Numbered from the stretch's first letter, positions 12,413-29,068 are shown. The stretch: 64,000 nucleotides of DNA from Mortierella alpina (GCA_029449245.1 JANATF010000009.1:992001-1056000), one strand, 5' to 3'. The notes: generated by a model from the letters alone, not told the origin. A program made the numbers and translations.

Positions 12413-13113
12413 CCACACCCAATGCTCTCAGCATCAGAGAGCCGAAATTTTAACAAAACGCGTTGTATTGTCTACTCGTTCCTGCTCATCACTCCTGCGT
12501 GCACAATCCCCGAATACAGCCATCCACTCCGTTGGCCACCGTGGTTCGCTCCAGCTTATGAAGTCTTGGCTCCCCCCACAAATGCAAACTACGGGTGTTG
12601 GGGTGGATTGTTGCTAATATGCATGGATTTCTTGCCCTTGTGCATCATGCATATTCGGCATTGTGTTGTGTCCGCGCATCGAATGTTGCTTCGCCTGACT
12701 ATGTGACACTGCTGTCACAATGAGGAGGAAACATATTGCTTGCTCCTCCTTGTTTTGATTTCAAACAAGGTACCACGTACGTCTGGCATCGTCAACAACA
12801 AGAGTTCGGCTTGCTTCAAGGACAATATCAAGATGATAGATGACCTTTGCAAAGAGGAGATAGAGTTCGGCAGAGATTTCGTATGAGCTTCAATCCTTCG
12901 GGACACTTCAGTAAGTGTGTTTTTCAAAGAGAAATGAGCACCCTGGCTGCGGTATGTGGTCACTCTTGGAGGTCATGCTGCATGAGAGCGTTGTTCTACA
13001 ATTACAGTACTTACTTGACTAGGTAGCTGGAAATCAAGATTGTTCTGAGAGACATCGAGGCAGAGTCATGATTGAGTAGACATAGCAGCTATTTTTTATA
13101 GTGAGGCCTTGCT

Positions 13114-13671
13114 TTACATGCCAACGATAACACCAAAGAAGCAAGCAACACCCAAGAGAAGTGGGTTGCCGGCCGAGAAATCTCTGATGGCAGAATTTTC
13201 AGCTGGTGCGGAAGCGAACATCGGCAAAGCGGTCCCGGTTACAGCATTGTCGTTTCTTGTCGTTGCGCTTGTTACTGTAGTAGTGATGGTAGCGGTTCCA
13301 GGTTCAACGCCCCGTTTCTGTCCCACAAAGATGATACCCACTGCGACCTTGCTTCTGCAATTGGAAGCGACTCCATCCTTGTAATAGATGACCGCAGGAG
13401 AGGGAAATACGCGTTGGTAAGGCTTACTCGCTGCTAAGGCTCCAGAGTTGAAGCCGCCCATCATGGATTTGCATGAGCCGGATGCATCAGTCTGCACGAT
13501 GGCGTGGCTGCCACCATCCGCGTTGGGCCAGCGGACAATATCGCCTGGCATTATGGTTAGTGATGGCGGCGAGAACTTGCCATCGGGTCGGATATTGATA
13601 TCCCAAGTCTTTGCAGCAAGTGTTGGTGCGACTAGAGCAACAAGAGCGAGCGCCGAGAAGTCAAACCTCAT
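13114..13671 (-). CDS. Secreted cupredoxin-fold protein, probable GPI anchor
   Basis: A 185-residue single-exon protein. Residues 1-19 form a signal peptide (MRFDFSALALVALVAP, cut after TLAA). Then comes a cupredoxin-like beta-barrel core with PGDIVRWPNADGGSHAIVQ, SCKSMMGGFNSG and SNCRSKVAVGIIFVG. The typical first copper His (SHAIVQ) and a Cys are present, but the usual Cys-x-x-His of the third ligand cluster is not seen, so copper binding is doubtful. After a Thr/Ser-rich linker, a C-terminal hydrophobic tail (NPLLLGVACFFGVIVG) fits a GPI signal. An in-frame ATG 34 codons upstream exists, but the chosen ATG directly precedes the signal peptide. A TATTTAATA element lies about 110 bp upstream. 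Probably a cell-wall or plasma-membrane surface protein; function unknown. Confidence 0.75.
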   Translation of the reverse strand: MRFDFSALALVALVAPTLAAKTWDINIRPDGKFSPPSLTIMPGDIVRWPNADGGSHAIVQTDASGSCKSMMGGFNSGALAASKPYQRVFPSPAVIYYKDGVASNCRSKVAVGIIFVGQKRGVEPGTATITTTVTSATTRNDNAVTGTALPMFASAPAENSAIRDFSAGNPLLLGVACFFGVIVGM

Positions 13672-14192
13672 TGCGGGAGAGTATATTAACTTGGGAGAGA
13701 GATGAGCGGGTCTGTGTGCTGAAGATGGGTGAACGGCCGCGTCCACTGGGTTATGGGAGCTGACCGTGAACACGGACAGTATTAAATACCAGTCTGCGCG
13801 AGGTTCATGCTCCAGCAGACCATCTTCTAGTAGTCTCTTCAGATCTTCGTCTGGTGTAGAGCCAAACGACCTTGAATTAGAATATGCTCCCTCGTGAGTG
13901 TTCCACGCCCACCCGGCACAGGCCAGAAATGCGTCCTGTACGAATCGCCGCTCCCGAGGTTTGATCCTGATTGGTTGTCACAAAGGCTGTGACGGCTCAG
14001 CCCGTGGCCAAACAAAGTACGATTTTGGGCGCCATTCATTTTTTTTTCTTTCTTTCTCTCCCCACATTCCAGCTGCTTGCTGCGGCCATCTAACGCTTTC
14101 CCTTCCTCGAGTTACTTGTCGGCACTACCTTCTGTTCAGACACGGACAAGAAAAAAAGGCATCACACCCCCCTTACATAAGAAGAAGCAAGG
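13672..14192. promoter_or_regulatory. Divergent promoter region between the cupredoxin-fold gene and DPH3
   Basis: A 521-bp gap between two divergent start codons. It contains an extended CCAAT box (TGATTGGT, ATTGG at 13970-13974) and a T-rich tract around 14038-14056 near DPH3. No other gene is seen. Confidence 0.5.
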
Positions 14193-14575
14193 ATGGCTTC
14201 CTTTTACGACGAGATTGAAATCGAGGCAGGTTCACATTCCCAGGGCACCTACATTTCTGGCAGCTGCACTTGACACTCTGCATCATGGACCTCAAAGACT
14301 GACCTATCACCTTCAATATGTATGCTTGTCGCTTGTAGGATTTTGAGTACGATGAGGATGAGGACATCTACTTCTATCCCTGCCCCTGCGGAGACCGTTT
14401 CCAGATCACAAAGGAGGAGCTTCAGGACGGCGAGGACATTGCCCGGTGTCCGAGTTGCTCTCTGTTGATCCGGGTTATCTACGACCCCGACGACTTTGCA
14501 GACGAGGACGATGAGGAGACCACGTTTGTGATGACAGCCATGGCGGACGCCCTCCCCGAGCCCGTCGCTGCTTAA
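14193..14575 (+). CDS. DPH3: Diphthamide biosynthesis protein 3 (DPH3/Kti11), CSL zinc finger
   Basis: Small 89-residue protein that donates electrons to the Dph1-Dph2 iron-sulfur enzyme in the first step of diphthamide synthesis on EF2 and also serves Elongator-dependent tRNA modification (family knowledge). Exons 14193-14225 and 14339-14575. The protein begins [11 protein letters not shown], then exon 2 gives DFEYDEDED and the CSL zinc finger [11 protein letters not shown] with CPSC; zinc ligands are Cys26, Cys28, Cys48 and Cys51. The length matches the family. The intron has a GC donor (GAG|GCAGGT) and a TAG acceptor; the nearby GT donor would create an immediate stop, so GC-AG is required by the frame. 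CTNNBL1 starts 298 bp downstream on the same strand. Confidence 0.95.
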
Positions 14576-14873
14576 ACACGACATTTTTTTTCATCGTTAC
14601 TTCAGTGTCTGCCCAAGAGTCAGCAATTTACCCATATAACGATAGCATCGTAGTTCACTAGCATTTCCATCGTCTTTCTCTCTCAATTGTACTAAAGCAT
14701 ATTCTCGGCATACCACCCCGAGGACCAAGTTCATGTGTCTGTTGAATGTGCGCATAATGCTCACGATTCTGCTCGCCATCAGCCATGCGGTGGCTTCACG
14801 GTGGCTCAGCTACTCCTTGTCAAAGAAGATCGCGGCGCTGTCGCGGAATGGAGATTACTTCCTTATTAACATT

Positions 14874-17649
14874 ATGGATATCGATAGCATCTTCAAGGTA
14901 CTCACTGCCACAGGACACCACTATCTTCCTTACTGTCCATAGGCACTAGGGAAATGCAATAACGCTGGTCGCCTGCCGTCTCTCGATTATTTTTTATTTG
15001 CATGTCTAAATCTTACTGACCTTATCTCGTGTACGAACATCATACAGACACCGACAGCACCGGCGAGTAAAGGAGGCGTGAAGCGGAAGATCATTTCGCC
15101 AGATGAGATCTACCGCAAGAACGCACGCCATACCAGCTACGAGGAGTTGACAGGACGGACTTTCGAAGTCCCCGCCAACGGCGAGGGCTCGTCTTCAGCA
15201 AAAAGGCGCACTGTCTCGGTCGAGGACGACGATGATGTGTCCATGTCAGGAAACAGATACGAGGGCGTTGCTAACCCAGAGGAAGAGGAAGATGACGACC
15301 GGTTCTTTGGCGATGGACTCACCAGTGACCAGAAGGACATCCTCGACTATGTGGACGACATTGACCCTGAGGAGGTAACAAAATCTTGTTCCTTTGACGC
15401 GACTTTCTACAAGCGAATGGAGCTCACTTTGCTATGGACTGCTGGAGTAGAACTTGAAAAGACTTTACAACTCAGCTTCTTTATTTCAATCATTTTCTGG
15501 CTGTTATAGGAGCGCTTTGACATTGGAGCTGTGCGCAAGATGATCCTCAAGTTTGAAAGAGCCATCAACAAAAACCAGGAAATGCGCGTAAAGTACCCAG
15601 ACGACCCAACAAAGTAAGCCTTCTCTTTTGCAACAGGATCTACAGTCCAGACCCACTATGCGCAATGGCGATTTCCTGACAATTTAAACCCCATCGCTAG
15701 GTTCATGGAGTCTGAGGCAGATCTGGATGAGGAAATTAAGCGCCTGATGGCATTGACACAGGCTCCTCAGTATTACCCTGTACTCGTGGAATTAAGCACA
15801 GTGGCCTCTATTCTCTCACTATTGTCGCACGAAAATCCCGACATCGCCATTGACGCCATTGAACTTCTCAAGGAATTAACGGACGAGGAAGTCTTGAGCG
15901 TTGGATTGGAAGAGGATCAGGAGGTCGCTGGAAGTGAGGGTGAAGCAGGAATGAAGGTTTTTGTCAAGGCCCTAGTGGATCAGGGACTATTGGATTTCCT
16001 AGTACAAAGCCTGGGTAGGCTGGATGAGGAAGAGGCCAACGATCGGCAAGGCGTGTTCAACACTCTGGCGATTTTCGAGAATTTGACCGCCATTGACGTC
16101 TCGTTGTCTGAGAGCATCGTCCAGAAGAGCGGGCTGTTGCAGTGGATCATGAGGCGATTGAAAGTCAAGGCCTTCGACTCAAACAAACAGTATTGCAGTG
16201 AGCTGTTGGCGATTTTATTGCAGAGCAGTTCAGGTAACAACAGAGCCTACTGGTCCGCGGGCACTTTGCTAGACATCATCTCATATCATTCTATCAATAC
16301 TAATCTTTTTTTTTTGCAATCACATGAAACAGGCAACAGGAAAAAGTTGGGCGAGCTCGGCGGTATCGACGATCTGCTTCAGCTTTTGGCCGTATACAAG
16401 CGCAAGGATCCCAAAGACCCGGATGAGATTGAGATGATGGAAAATCTCTTTGACGGATTGTGTTCCGCCTTAGGCGAGAAGGAGAACAAGCGCCTCTTTC
16501 TCGAGGGCGAAGGAATTGAGTTGATGGTGATCATGATCAAGGAAAAGAAGATGGCTCGTATCAAGGCAGTCAAGGTTCTGGACTATGCTCTTACAACCAA
16601 AGCAGGAACAGCAAACTGTCTCCGATTTGTTGAGATTATGGGCCTCAAGACCCTCTTTTCGATCTTCTCCAGAAAAGTATGTCCAAGTGCGCCAATATCG
16701 GAGACCAGTTTCGGGACTGCAGTCATTTTGGAAGCTAATATGGCATTTCTAATATCGACTTTACTGATAGGGTGTGGAAAAATTGAAGAAGGCCTACAAA
16801 TCCTTTTCCGAGGTGGAAGAAGAAGAACATATCATCGGAATCTTGGCTTCACTCGTCCGGAACCTGCCTCTAGAATCAGGCCACCGTCTAAGAGTCGTGA
16901 GGAAATTTGTTGAGGACGATTACGCCAAACTGGAGCGACTCTTGGATCTTCGTGAAGGCTATGAGGCACGCGTGCAGGCATTGGATGAAAAGTTTGAGAA
17001 AGAGAACGAGGAGCTTGATGCGGAGGAGATTGAAGAAGAGGAATCTGTGCGAGCTCTGCAGCGGCTGGAGACTGGGCTGTATGTGATGCAGCTGATAGAT
17101 TTGATTGTAGCCCATTTGTGCGCAGAAAACCTGGATCTTGACGAGAATGAAGGCGCTGCTGGAGAAGAGACCGAGAGCGGAATTAAAGCGCGGGTCACGA
17201 CGTTGCTGAACAGGAGGGGACAGTCTTTGGACGATATCAAGGCCAACCTGAACGGTAGGTCCTTCATCTTCACGTGTACATATGCAACACCGCTGCTGTT
17301 CAAAACGCGTCTTGCGCGCCTGATATTCACCTTATATCACTGACTATACGTGCACTCTACTGGAAATATAGAATACCTAGCAGGACTGGAGGTCAACACT
17401 GTCCTAGCAGAAGAGGCAAGGACCAAGCTTCTGTCTCAGGCTGGCTCGGGGCCGTTGAGTGAGGCTACGACGGCAGCGATCGCCAACAATGCATCTGGCG
17501 AAGAGGAGGGTGAGATTGCCCCTGTGCCGTCAATAATAGCAGAGCTCACTGCAGAGGAAGAGACGGCATTAGAATTGCTTGAAGCTAAGGAGTCTGCGCA
17601 GTACGTGCTGGTGTTACTGTCAGAAAATGGCTCGAGAACTCAACAATAA
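14874..17649 (+). CDS. CTNNBL1: Beta-catenin-like protein 1 (CTNNBL1), Prp19-complex associated
   Basis: Nuclear armadillo-repeat protein linked to the Prp19/CDC5L spliceosomal complex. Seven exons: 14874-14897, 15048-15374, 15510-15613, 15701-16233, 16333-16676, 16771-17254, 17372-17649; all junctions keep frame, giving 697 residues. Exon 1 encodes only MDIDSIFK. Family landmarks in order: KYPDDPTKFMESEADLDEEI, a run of alpha-helical ARM repeats with NTLAIFENL, QYCSELLAILLQ, MMENLFDGL and GILASLVRNL, then a C-terminal helix with LNRRGQSLDDIKANLNEYL. An acidic segment near residues 60-110 and a long C-terminal extension make it longer than the roughly 563-residue human protein. An AATAAA overlaps the stop codon. 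Confidence 0.93.
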
Positions 17650-17650
17650 A
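17645..17650 (+). other. AATAAA overlapping the CTNNBL1 stop codon
   Basis: The canonical polyadenylation hexamer contains the TAA stop of CTNNBL1. If used, the 3' UTR would be very short, which would fit the crowded spacing to ARMT1. Confidence 0.3.
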
Positions 17651-17958
17651 GCTCTGCTCCAAAACGAAGGTTGCGCGCGAAAACGTGGTCCTATTGCGTG
17701 GGGTGCAATGTGGCGCCCCACTCACAAGATTGTGAGGTCTCACAAGGATCGGTTATCGCGGCCTTGCTCTTCTTCTTTCTATTCGTACGTCTTCTTCTTG
17801 ACTACCTTCTCTTCCCACATTGTGTCCAGCTCTCTCGAGGTGAGCAAGGAATGCAGGAATGACAGCATCTCACCGCTACATGTCCATTCAGACAGTGAGA
17901 AATGCAACTAATGCTCAACCGTTCTCTGCCATATAGTCGCGGTTCTAAAACTCCTTCG
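17650..17958. other. Short intergenic gap CTNNBL1-ARMT1
   Basis: 309 bp between two same-strand genes. It holds a pyrimidine-rich stretch (17757-17830) likely belonging to the ARMT1 promoter. The frame continues upstream of the chosen ARMT1 start to an alternative ATG at 17902. Confidence 0.5.
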
Positions 17959-19728
17959 ATGACAACAACTACGTTTGACCCCTCACACCCGCCCAAGAAG
18001 GCCCTCTCAGGCAGTGACCCAACCTCGTTCGGCTACGCAACTCTCCAGAGCCGCCTGCCCGTCATTGTATCCAAGATCGTAGATGATGTCTACCGCGCTT
18101 ACAACGCCCTTTCAGACACCGACCCTCTTAAGAAGGCAAAGGAGCAAGAGGCCAAAAAGATCATCGAGACCATTGGTGGTCTACGATATGAACTTCAGCG
18201 TGATAAGCCATTCCGGTGAGTATTCACACCACACGTCATTCTACAACAGATGGGAGCAAAAGCTAACGCAGCGTATCGCGGTATCTGGATAGACCATTGA
18301 CGGATACACGGCCCGATGTCGCAGAGTGGAACCAAGCACTGGCAGACAACTATGGAAACTCGTCGTGGTTCAAGGCTTCGTGGCTCTTTGCAGAATGCTA
18401 CCTCTACCGCAGGATCAAGGAGGCCTTTGCGCTGACAGAGTACTGGGGCGACTACGATCCATTTTTTGGACAAAAGGAAACGGTCTTCAAGTCATCACAG
18501 AAGGCAGTCGTTGCGATTGCAGTTCAATTAATGTCACCTGCAAATGGGTCTGGTTCAGGATCTGGACCAGGATCTGAGGAACATGATCTGGAGAAGAAGA
18601 TCGAATCATTGTCCGCCATGGATATCCTTGTCAGCCAGGGTCCAGAGTCGACGGGCACTCGCGAGGCATTCTTTGAAATGGTGCAGGTCTGTCTGTGGGG
18701 AAATGCCACGGACCTTTCGTTACTGGATAACCCGGATCTGGCAAAGGTAGAGGAGCTGCAGCGTAGAATGATGATGAACAAGTCACCCTCGTCATCCAGT
18801 TCCGCAGTGTCCTCGAACAACTCCTCTAGTATCCATCTCGATGAGCAGACACAGGAAGGACGTTCTGACAGCTCCAAGGGAGAGGAGCCGTCGGAGCTGG
18901 AGAAGCACGCCGAGAAAATTCTTCAGAACGATTCAGAATTATTGTGGGCCAAGGTCAAGACCCTCCGCAATGGTCGTGTAGACTTTATCCTGGATAACGC
19001 AGGTATAGTCTTGTGCGCATAGTGGTGCCTATTGTAGCAGTTTCTTATCCCCCTACCTACAAATCTGTTATATTCTAATACCATATCATTTTACGTTTCC
19101 ACTCACTCTGGCGTTAGGATTCGAGCTATACGTGGACTTGGTATTTGCAGACTATTTGATCCGAGCCGGATTCGCATCCCAGATTGTCTTCCATGCCAAG
19201 ACGATCCCATGGTTCGTTTCAGACGTTGTGCCTTTCGACTTTCAGTGGACACTGGATCAACTTCACGGAGGAACCTCCGCTACACCATTTTTCACCCCTG
19301 AAGACCCCGCAGAGCAGCAGGCACTTAAGGACCTGGGTCGCAAGTGGCAGTCGTATGTGGACCAAGGGATCTGGAAAGTGATTGATCACGACTTTTGGAC
19401 GTCCTGTTACGCCTTTTACCACCTCCCAACACTGCCCTCGGCCCAGGATCTTTTCCAGGAGATGAAAAAGTCGGACCTGTGGATCTTCAAGGGGGATCTC
19501 AACTATAGAAAATTGGTCTATGATTGCCAATGGCCTACCACCACGCCGTTCCAGGAAGCCATTGGGCCTCTAGGCAGCTGGGAAGATGTGCCTAGCCTGG
19601 TGTCTTTTAGAACCTGTAAGGCGGATGTAGTCGTTGGATTGAAGGCCGGCGTGGAAGAGAAGATGAATAAGGTGGCCAAGGAGTGGATGGTGAACGGCGA
19701 GTATGCAGTCATTTCCTTCAAGCCCTAA
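17959..19728 (+). CDS. ARMT1: ARMT1/DUF89 damage-control metal-dependent phosphatase
   Basis: DUF89 subfamily III protein (human ARMT1, yeast YMR027W): a metal-dependent phosphatase acting on damaged or overflow sugar phosphates, cytosolic. Exons 17959-18215, 18272-19002 and 19118-19728 join in phase to 532 residues. Signature motifs: LRYELQRDKPF in the N-terminal helical part, ASWLFAECYLYRRI, the metal-site FILDNAGFELYVDL near residue 325-338 (split by intron 2 after the Gly), and FKGDLNYRKL near residue 453, with a late SFRTCKADV. Two Ser/Gly-rich inserts, around residues 180-195 and 245-290, enlarge the protein relative to human. The start at 17959 (MTTTTFDPS) was chosen over an in-frame ATG 19 codons upstream because conservation begins after it. 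The 3' end faces the ABC transporter with 88 bp between stops. Confidence 0.92.
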
Positions 19729-19816
19729 TCGTTGTCGTCCCTGTCGTTATCATTTGAGCACTCTGATATTACTAAATGATACCGCCCACATTTTATGCAC
19801 CTCATGAATCTACACT

Positions 19817-25212
<5,396 letters not shown>

Positions 25213-25722
25213 CGTTGTCCGTCTGGAAAGCGATATCTGCCGGGTCTGTAAAGCTGTCTTTCAGTGTGCACGTAGCGTGTGAAAGAGAAGAGCTCGAAAA
25301 AGTAACAGGAAAGAGGTTCGAAACTAACAAGTAATGAAGGATGATTGCGCCACCTCAGGCAACACAGATACCAAATGCCGAAGTGCTCAACTGCGAAGCA
25401 CTTTGCGTGCGACATGGATAAATTAGGAAAGGTCGAGGACGTGATTTCACCCGTACAGGTATCCCCTTTTTAAGATTCAGAGGCGAGTCCGCCGTCCATC
25501 GACTAGTACAACAGAGGCACCATCTCAAAGCGGCGCTGAGGTTAGCAGCTCTGTTTCCTATGATGCGGCGCCAAGGAATGGATTTACGTGAACGCATTGA
25601 TGTCGAGCTGTGATCAAACTGGAGAGGAACGCTTGATGTTTATTCATCATCGATTGAGAAAGCACCCAACCCGGTCATATAACCGCTATACTATAGTCCA
25701 AGATATCTGTCGTCCTCGCCAT
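25213..25722. other. Intergenic region upstream of the ABC transporter
   Basis: 510 bp between the end of the tandem-domain secreted protein gene and the start of the ABC transporter, both on the minus strand, so it holds the transporter promoter. No convincing regulatory site or extra gene is seen. Confidence 0.5.
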
Positions 25723-26938
25723 TTAGAAGCGACGGTAAGGCTTCTCAACATTGTTCGCCTCAATGACCTCGAACCACTGTCGGGCATCGTTGGCCTTGAA
25801 CTCTTCCATAGTCAATGTACGACCGCCGCCATTGGTCGCAAGGACAGTACGACGACCATTTTGGAAGTGTGCAATCCTCAGTCCCCAACCAGCCTCCTTG
25901 TAGAGGTTCAAACCTGAGCCTGCCTGGAAATTAGGCACGATATCCAAATGGTCTCCTACAATCCTAAGGTATCCCTCAACAGGTCCGTTGACACGGAAGC
26001 GGTACTCGACATTCTCGTAAATGCAGTTTGAGGGGATGGTATTGCTGCATGCCTGTTCGGTTGAGACGATGCAGAAGTCCAACTGCTGAAATGCCTTGCT
26101 TCCGCTCACACCACCAACAAGGTAGGGGAATCTGTATGATCTGGAGACGAGGGTTTGCAGCTCGGAGCTCAGGAGAGCAAAAGGATGGTACTCCTTGATG
26201 GACGTCTCGGGAATGCACTTGTTGTGCGGGGATGGGATGACAGGAGAGGGAACGCCCCTTCGAATATCATCCGAGGCAACGATCTCGAACCACTGGCTGG
26301 CCTTGTTTGTGATCGGCTCCTCCAAGATCAATGGATGACCGCCGGAAGTCGTTGAGAAGACACGGCGATTGTCGACGTTATGGCCTTGAGCAACCCTGAG
26401 ACCCCAACCTGCCTCCTTATATAGGTTCAGCTCAGAAGCGTCATGGAAGCTGTCGACAATCTCCACGGCGCCATGAACGACCTTGAGGTATCCTTTAATG
26501 GGAGAGTTCACACGGAAGCGATACTGGACATTCTGGAAGATGCAGTTGGAAGGGATGGTCTTGCTGCAACCAAACTCGGTCGAGACAATGCACATCTCGA
26601 GCTCGTCAAGGCTTTTTTCGCCTTTAATACCCCCAACGAGCACATTATAAGCTGGTTTCTTGGAAACGAGGCTGTTAAGCTTGACGTTCTTCAAGTAGAA
26701 TGGGTGGTACTCGAGCACATGTGTCTCTGGAATGCACTTGTTGGGCTCATTGAAGGCTGTGAGGAAGATGGTTGATCGTGTAGAGAGCAGTTAGAACAGA
26801 CAGGTCATCAGAGCCTTGCTTCAATTGGTGAATGGACTTACAGAAGGGAGACATCAATGGAGATTGCGACAAGGGAGCAGAGGCAACCGTGGCGACCACG
26901 GCTGCCAGGGCTGCAAAGGAAAGGGCAAGTTTGACCAT
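25723..26938 (-). CDS. Secreted protein with two tandem copies of an unrecognised Cys-containing domain
   Basis: Exons 26938-26842 and 26756-25723, phase 1, give 376 residues. Exon 1 encodes a clear signal peptide (MVKLALSFAALAAVVATVAS, cut before PLSQ). The rest is an internal duplication of about 165 residues, copy 1 from about residue 38 and copy 2 from about 211. Shared blocks are NKCIPET, EYHPF, LVGG, CIVSTE, TIPSNCI, YRFRVN, GYL, LNLYKEAGWGLR and QWFE. Each copy has four Cys at matching places, suggesting two disulfides. No membrane segment or GPI tail. I do not recognise the family; the length and QWFE-type motif allow a beta-trefoil guess, no more. A perfect TATA box lies 73 bp upstream, suggesting regulated expression. 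Possible roles (effector, inhibitor, lectin) are speculation. Confidence 0.85.
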
Positions 26939-27010
26939 ATTGTTTGTCTGGGGGAAGCAAATGCCGGTGAAGGTGAAGAATAAAAAGAAAATATATGATT
27001 GTGGTGGTGA

Positions 27011-27017
27011 TTTTATA
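27011..27017 (-). promoter_or_regulatory. TATA box of the secreted tandem-domain protein gene
   Basis: The coding strand reads CTATAAAATC, a perfect TATA consensus, with its last base 73 bp upstream of the ATG. Such a clean TATA box is rare among the housekeeping genes here. Confidence 0.55.
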
Positions 27018-28668
27018 GGCGCGAGTGGGGCGTCTTTCTGAGCAATCTCCCTACAGCACAGGACACGGGCCAGATGCTTGCGAGCACCAGCAACAGCGCG
27101 TGAGAAAATCTAGCGTTGGTAAGCTGAATAGGTGCTGTGATGGGAGCAGAGAGCCGGTGCGAGTACAGGTTTACATTCATTTTGAATGCCATCAGGTACA
27201 GTAGTCTATGGGCGTATGGCATATTATAGCATACCCAGACTAGGTTTGTCTACACACTACCGCCGTTGGTCAAGGCGTTTTGTAGTAGTCACCTCCATCA
27301 TGCGCATGAGTATTCTATGGTCCATACATCAGGCCACGGCACTTCCCAGCAGGCAGTGATGGAAACAATACTCGCATAGCTCGATCAAAGACTGTGGGAA
27401 CAGCACCTTTTGCCGCCAGTATGTACGTAAGCCTAGTGTAATTCCTATCCTCCCTTCATTCAGCCAAGGCTTCGACTCGCGCATTACGTTACATAGTTCA
27501 ATTCCCTGTGCGAAGGCCGACCTGCCTCTACGGTTATTAAACGCTAAAAGATAACTTGGGTAGCACTCTGGTGATTGTTGATCAGTCTGATGAGTGTTCC
27601 CTGTTCATGCACGCAAGTCACTTTCTACAAGTTTCTTTTCCCCAACAATAGACAAGACACGCCTACTATGTTTCTTTGTGTGTGAAAGAGTGAGAACAGA
27701 CCCTCGTTGTGTAGCAAAAAAATCTCACGCGTCTGAATATGAAACCTCGTAGCTAACACCCATTACAGTCCGTAATCCATGCATCATTAAGTCCTAGCAG
27801 ACCTATTGCCTTGCGAGAAATTGTGATATTCTGGAAGAGCGCGCGCATTGTTGTGGGGAGACGCTTGATGATTGCCCATTAGCCCAAATCCGTTGCTGGA
27901 AGCGGGTATACAATCCTCCTTCCTCCACATGAAGGATGGTGCACCATTTGAATTGGCTTTCAATATTCTTACCAAGAGCACGTACACCTTTTTGACCAAG
28001 AGGATCTGCAGCGAACAACCATTGGAGAAAAAGTAACGGGAATCAAGTGTATGTACGATGGTCTCAGCCTGGGATTCTCAAAAATTCCACTCAAGGTTAC
28101 TGGAATATGACTTGGGTGCTCGCTTTTCCAGCGTGTGAAAAGTGGTCGCCAACCGCAATGAAGAAGAAAGCGCTGTGATACAAGAGATCAATCAGCCTGA
28201 AAGAACATCTATCTACCAGAACTCTCAGAAAGTCTGCGAAAAGCAATATTAGCAACTGCTCTGATTATCCAAGAATACATTTTGTTCGACTGCTCGTTGT
28301 AGAGCACACTCCCTGGCTGCAGTTTATACTCAACCCAATCCTAAGAACTGTGTAAACAATCATGCATTCCACTTTTTTTTTGAACGCCCAGAGAGCGGGA
28401 GGATACCATTGCTTGCATAATCCCTTCGATTGACGAATTCAAGATCCGCGGCAGTTTGGCCTCTCCTGTGTGCATGGTAGGAGACGCGTGCCTAAATATT
28501 GTCTAGGAATATGCCTACCTTGGATTATATTCCGGATTCTATGCTGCAAGCCGTATGGGGTCGGTGTATGTTTATGGATTTGGTTCCGAAGGAGAATTGC
28601 TAGTTTATTACATGAGACTTAACACGTCGATAACTGATAGGACCTCGCGCGCCTCCTCCATGACGCGT

Positions 28669-28690
28669 TAGTATACTAGTATACTAGTAT
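28669..28690. repeat. Palindromic 8-bp tandem repeat (TAGTATAC)n
   Basis: Nearly three head-to-tail copies of TAGTATAC. The array is self-complementary and could form a hairpin. Its role is unknown. Confidence 0.6.
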
Positions 28691-28811
28691 CCCGTCAAGG
28701 CCACGCCGAAGACCTGCAGTGACTTAAGTTTTATGTGAACGGCAGCCAGTCCGTTGGTCAGTGATATGCCCTCACTGTCGAGAACAGCCTTAATGCGGCG
28801 AGAAGGACGCG

Positions 28812-29068
28812 CTAAATATCGACCGGGGCAAGGCAGCAGAGGTGAAAGTGAAACACTGATTGTGCCGTGGCAACTGTAAATGTCTCAGCCTTTCGCACAC
28901 GTTCCCATTCCTACCTTCATCGATCTCTATTTGTTGAAAAATAGAAGGACCTTCGCGACCTTCGTTCAGATCATCAACAAGATAATCATTGGGATCGCAA
29001 GGAGGCTGGACGTCCATATGCGCTAATGATTTTTGCAGGGGTCGGCTGACGGACCCTTTCATCTTCAT
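28812..29068 (-). other. Possible short gene or gene relic
   Basis: Reading from 29068 gives MKMKGSVSRPLQKSLAHM and on to a good donor after 28915. Joining to an acceptor at 28874 gives a 71-residue product that stops at 28812, but that intron would be only 41 bp. An acceptor-like TTTTTCTTCAG directly precedes the first ATG, so an upstream exon may be missing. No family is recognised. Confidence 0.2.

Larger units (their letters stand above)
11673..13113. other. Intergenic region
   Basis: About 1.4 kb between the start of the low-complexity gene and the 3' end of the cupredoxin gene. Near the former it carries a CCAAT box. In the middle it holds a short 7-bp minisatellite. A minus-strand frame at 12963-12715 encodes 82 codons, has no recognisable family and no clear upstream exon. 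I cannot support a gene. Confidence 0.5.

Noticed and set aside
12118-12706. Three overlapping plus-strand frames of 111-173 codons
   Set aside because: Intergenic, with no ATG context, domain or splice continuity; includes a minisatellite.
27470-27535. Possible tRNA B box (AGTTCAATTCC) near 27500
   Set aside because: No matching A box, acceptor stem or T stem could be drawn around it.
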